Assembly (NCBI GenBank): GCA_018369015.1
Contig: JAGZDD010000002.1
Coordinates: forward strand, 1 to 64,000
From: Clostridiales bacterium
Lineage (GTDB): Bacteria > Bacillota > Clostridia > Lachnospirales > Lachnospiraceae
Length of the DNA: 64,000 nucleotides
Direction of reading: 5' to 3'
The notes beneath the pieces are model-generated. The model was not told the origin of the DNA and ran no database searches. It saw only the letters and a program-made list of their open reading frames with translations. Numbering within the stretch: position 1 is the stretch's first letter; every line of letters starts with the position of its first letter. Made by a program: the position numbers and the translations under genes. Of the stretch, positions 61,473 to 64,000 are shown piece after piece.

Positions 61473-62831
61473 TTAATGGGTCATTTCATTATCTCCAACG
61501 TAAGGCCTCCTGCGGTCTTTCAGGCAAAGCCTGACAAAAAACAGCGCTCCTGCGGCTACCCATACGCCTAAGAAAATCAGCGCCGGGGTGCTCAATGCGG
61601 CAGGACTGACCGGTATGATCAGCAAAAGCATAAATGACAGGCCAAACAATGCGCCTATGGCCGCCTCAATACGGACGCGCCGTGCTTTTCCAATCATTAG
61701 AGTATTAAAGCACACATAAAAATAAGTCACAGCCGCCCCAAAGGAACACATATCCACAATCCAGGTCACAACCTCCCGGCCAAAAAAGCAGGCGCCCATA
61801 CTAATCACAGAAACAATAAGAATCGCATTTCTCAAAATCCCCTGATGATTCTTTTTGCCAAATACTGTCGGCAAAATATTCTGGTTCCCCATGGAACTCA
61901 TCAGCTTCGTTGAGCAAATCATAAAGCCATTAATCCCCCCGGCCACCGCGCTGCCAAGAGCAATAACCAGCAGCAGAAAGCCTGCCATTCCGAGATTTTC
62001 AAGAACGCCGCTCCCCAGCGCCCAGTCCAGCGCCTTAGCCTCCTGTGGCCCATAAGCAAGTCCTGTGGTGAAATTCAGCATAATATAGCAGCTCATGCCG
62101 ATCAAAAGCGCAGCCACCGCCATCAGAGACGCTTTTTTCCGGCTAATATTCATATCCTTAACAAGCTGCGGAATGGCGTCAAAACCGATAAATAAAAACG
62201 GTGTAATCGCAACGACCTGTACGATCTGGCTTAAATTAAAACCATTGTCCGCAACATAATTTTCATAAAACCGCCCTTTATCAGCTTTAAAAAGCATGGC
62301 TGCAAATACTGCCAGCACACAGACAATCAGGGCGGCGACAATGACAAACTGCACCTTTCCGGACTGTTTGATTCCCCTTAAATTTAGTGCCATGAAAAAC
62401 AAAACAATCAGTACAGACACAAGGACTTCGCCAATATAAATCGGATCGCCCGCCACTGTATACAAATAACCAAAATTCAGCGCTCCGGGAAACAGCTTGT
62501 CAATGACTAACGGAAACGCCGTCGCATTTAAGGGCACAAGGCTTAAATACGCCAAAAACAAAAACCAACCGACAACAAAGGCGTTTTTGCGCCCCATAAA
62601 AATTAAAATATATGAAAACTCCCCGCCTTCATCAATATCCTGCTGAAGCATGTAGCGGTAGCTTCTTTCAATCATTACAATAGCCATAGTTCCTACAAAC
62701 AATCCAATGGAGGTATTAATGCCCCCCGAATTTGGCAGAAACTTTGTGCCGGGGAGCATAAATGACCCCCACCCTATAATCGCCCCTAACAATATGGCAA
62801 ATACTTCACTTACTCCAAGTTTTTTGTTCAT
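61473..62831 (-). CDS. APC-family amino acid permease
   Basis: The 452-residue protein has about twelve membrane segments and the APC start LGVSEVFAILLGAIIGWGSFMLPG. IGFDAIPQLVKDMNISRKKA near 217-236 is the usual loop after helix 6. It would import or exchange an amino acid or polyamine. It lies between the sulfur genes and a CoA ligase, without a clear pathway link. GGAGAGATAA precedes the ATG. Confidence 0.85.
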   Translation of the reverse strand: MNKKLGVSEVFAILLGAIIGWGSFMLPGTKFLPNSGGINTSIGLFVGTMAIVMIERSYRYMLQQDIDEGGEFSYILIFMGRKNAFVVGWFLFLAYLSLVPLNATAFPLVIDKLFPGALNFGYLYTVAGDPIYIGEVLVSVLIVLFFMALNLRGIKQSGKVQFVIVAALIVCVLAVFAAMLFKADKGRFYENYVADNGFNLSQIVQVVAITPFLFIGFDAIPQLVKDMNISRKKASLMAVAALLIGMSCYIMLNFTTGLAYGPQEAKALDWALGSGVLENLGMAGFLLLVIALGSAVAGGINGFMICSTKLMSSMGNQNILPTVFGKKNHQGILRNAILIVSVISMGACFFGREVVTWIVDMCSFGAAVTYFYVCFNTLMIGKARRVRIEAAIGALFGLSFMLLLIIPVSPAALSTPALIFLGVWVAAGALFFVRLCLKDRRRPYVGDNEMTH

Positions 62832-62940
62832 TTATCTCTCCATGTAAGTCAAATTCAAATACCTCGATACAAGCCCCTTGATCTTTAGTCTGCGCTCCGC
62901 TTAGGACAAAGCTTAACTTTGGCTCGCAGCCCGTCAAAAT

Positions 62941-62982
62941 AAGCGCAGGCCGTAGCTCTATTATCGCTGCGGCCTGCGCTTT
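62941..62982 (-). terminator. Intrinsic terminator after the acyl-CoA synthetase
   Basis: A GC-rich stem of about 15 bp (AAGCGCAGGCCG with its complement and three more pairs) is followed on the minus strand by TTATTTTG. It lies about 40 bp beyond the stop of the gene at 63023. Confidence 0.7.
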
Positions 62983-63022
62983 CATCTCATATAGCAAAAC
63001 CTTAGCACGCCAGACATTTTAT

Positions 63023-64000
63023 TTAAATTTTTTTCTCTTTACGGATCTGACCGTATTTATAAAGCGCAATCATGGCGTTGACCGCCTGCTCTGCCGTCGG
63101 ATAGGCAGGTATCCCATGATCCCTAAGCTTCATAATCGCCCGCTGGCACTCATCTCCGCCCTGGCACTCCATAATGAATGGCTTGCCAAGATGCTTATAG
63201 GTTTCGTGAATAGTAATAACCGCGTCCACAACCGCATCAACATCGGTCACAGCCGTCGGGCAGATTGAACCAAGAATACCGTCAACATTCGGGTCACGCA
63301 TCGCCTGGCGGAAAGCCCCTTTATACTGGATCGGAGACGCTGTTCCGCTAATATCCACAGGATTTAACGGAGAACCAAACATTGGCATATACGCCCGGAT
63401 ACGATCCACAAGTCCAGGGGAAATTTCCTTAAGCTCATGGAGCGGAAGTCCGCTGCGTTCAAAATGATCACAGCTAAGAAGTCCGCTGCCGCCGCCGTTG
63501 GTAATCATAACAATATGATCGCCTTTTAGCGGAGGCTGCATCCCCAGCGCCAGGGATATATCCAAAAATTCCTGCCATGTTGTCGCCCGGATTGCTCCGG
63601 CCTCTTTAAATATATCGTCATAAAAGCTGTCGGCATTTGGATTCTCGCTGGCCGTATGCGCAAAAGCTGCTTTCACGCCAATCTTGCTGCCGCCAACCTT
63701 AATAGCCACAATTGGCTTATCCACTCTTTGGCAGGCTTCCACAAAAGCCTCGGGAGAATCAAGCCCCTCGATATATACGGAAACACATTTTGTATGTTCG
63801 TCATTGTTTGCATAAGCAATAAATTCACAGAAATCTACATCGGCTTTATTTCCCAGGCCAACAAAAAAGCTCATGCCGAAATGATCCTTCTGGGAAGTGC
63901 CAAGGGCGGCTAAAAGGTTAGCCCCGGACTGGGAGATCATAGCAACCGGACCTTCAATTGGCAGGTACGGGATAAAACCGCAGTTAAAATGAAGATACGG
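63023..64000 (-). CDS. ADP-forming acyl-CoA synthetase, 3' part
   Basis: The frame stays open to the right edge, so the gene is partial: its 5' end lies beyond 64000. The visible 325 residues are the succinyl-CoA-ligase-like part, with MISQSGANLLAALGTSQ, GNKADVDFCEFIAYANNDEHTKCVSVYIEG and the AAFAHTASENPNADSFYDD segment, whose His is the phosphohistidine region of ADP-forming acetate-CoA ligases. The ending IALYKYGQIRKEKKI is at the alpha-type boundary. The enzyme yields ATP from acyl-CoA. The ATG at 63940 is internal, not the start. Confidence 0.85.
   Translation of the reverse strand, partial: PYLHFNCGFIPYLPIEGPVAMISQSGANLLAALGTSQKDHFGMSFFVGLGNKADVDFCEFIAYANNDEHTKCVSVYIEGLDSPEAFVEACQRVDKPIVAIKVGGSKIGVKAAFAHTASENPNADSFYDDIFKEAGAIRATTWQEFLDISLALGMQPPLKGDHIVMITNGGGSGLLSCDHFERSGLPLHELKEISPGLVDRIRAYMPMFGSPLNPVDISGTASPIQYKGAFRQAMRDPNVDGILGSICPTAVTDVDAVVDAVITIHETYKHLGKPFIMECQGGDECQRAIMKLRDHGIPAYPTAEQAVNAMIALYKYGQIRKEKKI

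Noticed and set aside
63023..63940. Complete gene starting at the ATG at 63940
   Set aside because: The frame remains open and homologous up to the window edge, so the ATG is internal to a truncated gene.

Overview
The window looks like the chromosome of an anaerobic, probably spore-forming Clostridia member of the Lachnospiraceae type. The reasons are moderate GC, Gram-positive ribosome binding sites and promoters, a meso-diaminopimelate-type MurE, a Firmicutes-style Tad pilus operon, an anaerobic Cys-type sulfatase, ABC-fed amino-sugar catabolism and consensus Spo0A boxes. Most genes lie on the minus strand. I saw no rRNA, tRNA, CRISPR array, phage block or intact insertion sequence.

Layout. 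1-5 kb: the 5' end of a secreted repeat protein, a divergent BTAD-type regulator, a C-glycoside deglycosidase-like alpha/beta pair with a diverged alpha paralogue, and an XRE regulator. 5-9 kb: cold-shock gene with a long structured leader, murG, a TSCPD protein, an MTA/SAH nucleosidase and a HIT protein. 9-20.9 kb: a soluble histidine kinase, then a minus-strand tad pilus operon (prepilin peptidase, TadZ-like, TadA, TadB, TadC, Flp-like pilin, DUF5702/TadG-like, two TadE-like proteins, a second peptidase, an FHA protein). Its promoter carries a palindrome and three Spo0A-box matches. 21-25 kb: a TetR-controlled glycan operon (GH13 enzyme, glgB). 25-30 kb: a TPR/degenerate-AAA protein and a MurE ligase. 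29.9-37 kb: a three-gene SMC/condensin-like cluster resembling Wadjet JetA-JetB-JetC, with no JetD nuclease. 37.3-50.2 kb: a long amino-sugar/peptidoglycan-fragment catabolic run (murR, murQ, ABC importer, two sugar kinases, GH4, GNAT, PIG-L deacetylase, NamZ, NagZ). 50.4-52.3 kb: a stand-alone PTS EIIC-like membrane protein and an NiaR-type regulator. 53-57.4 kb: an RpiR regulator divergent from a sulfatase and a solute-binding lipoprotein. 57.5-58.2 kb: a type III toxin-antitoxin locus (repeat RNA, terminator, CptN/ToxN-like endoribonuclease). 58.3-64 kb: a sulfur transporter, a CoA-disulfide/persulfide reductase-rhodanese fusion, an APC permease and the 3' part of an ADP-forming acyl-CoA synthetase.

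Between the genes the window is seeded with small palindromic elements. Most have terminal inverted repeats related to GTAAC(A/T)(G/A)TTCAGCC, and four copies have exact 8-bp target duplications, so they behave as MITEs. A second, palindrome-rich element of about 325 bp occurs in inverted orientation inside the tad operon and upstream of the SMC-like cluster. The elements sit against stop codons and in leaders, so they may also serve as terminators or RNA structures. The least conventional content is this repeat population, the JetD-less SMC-like cluster and the type III toxin-antitoxin locus.
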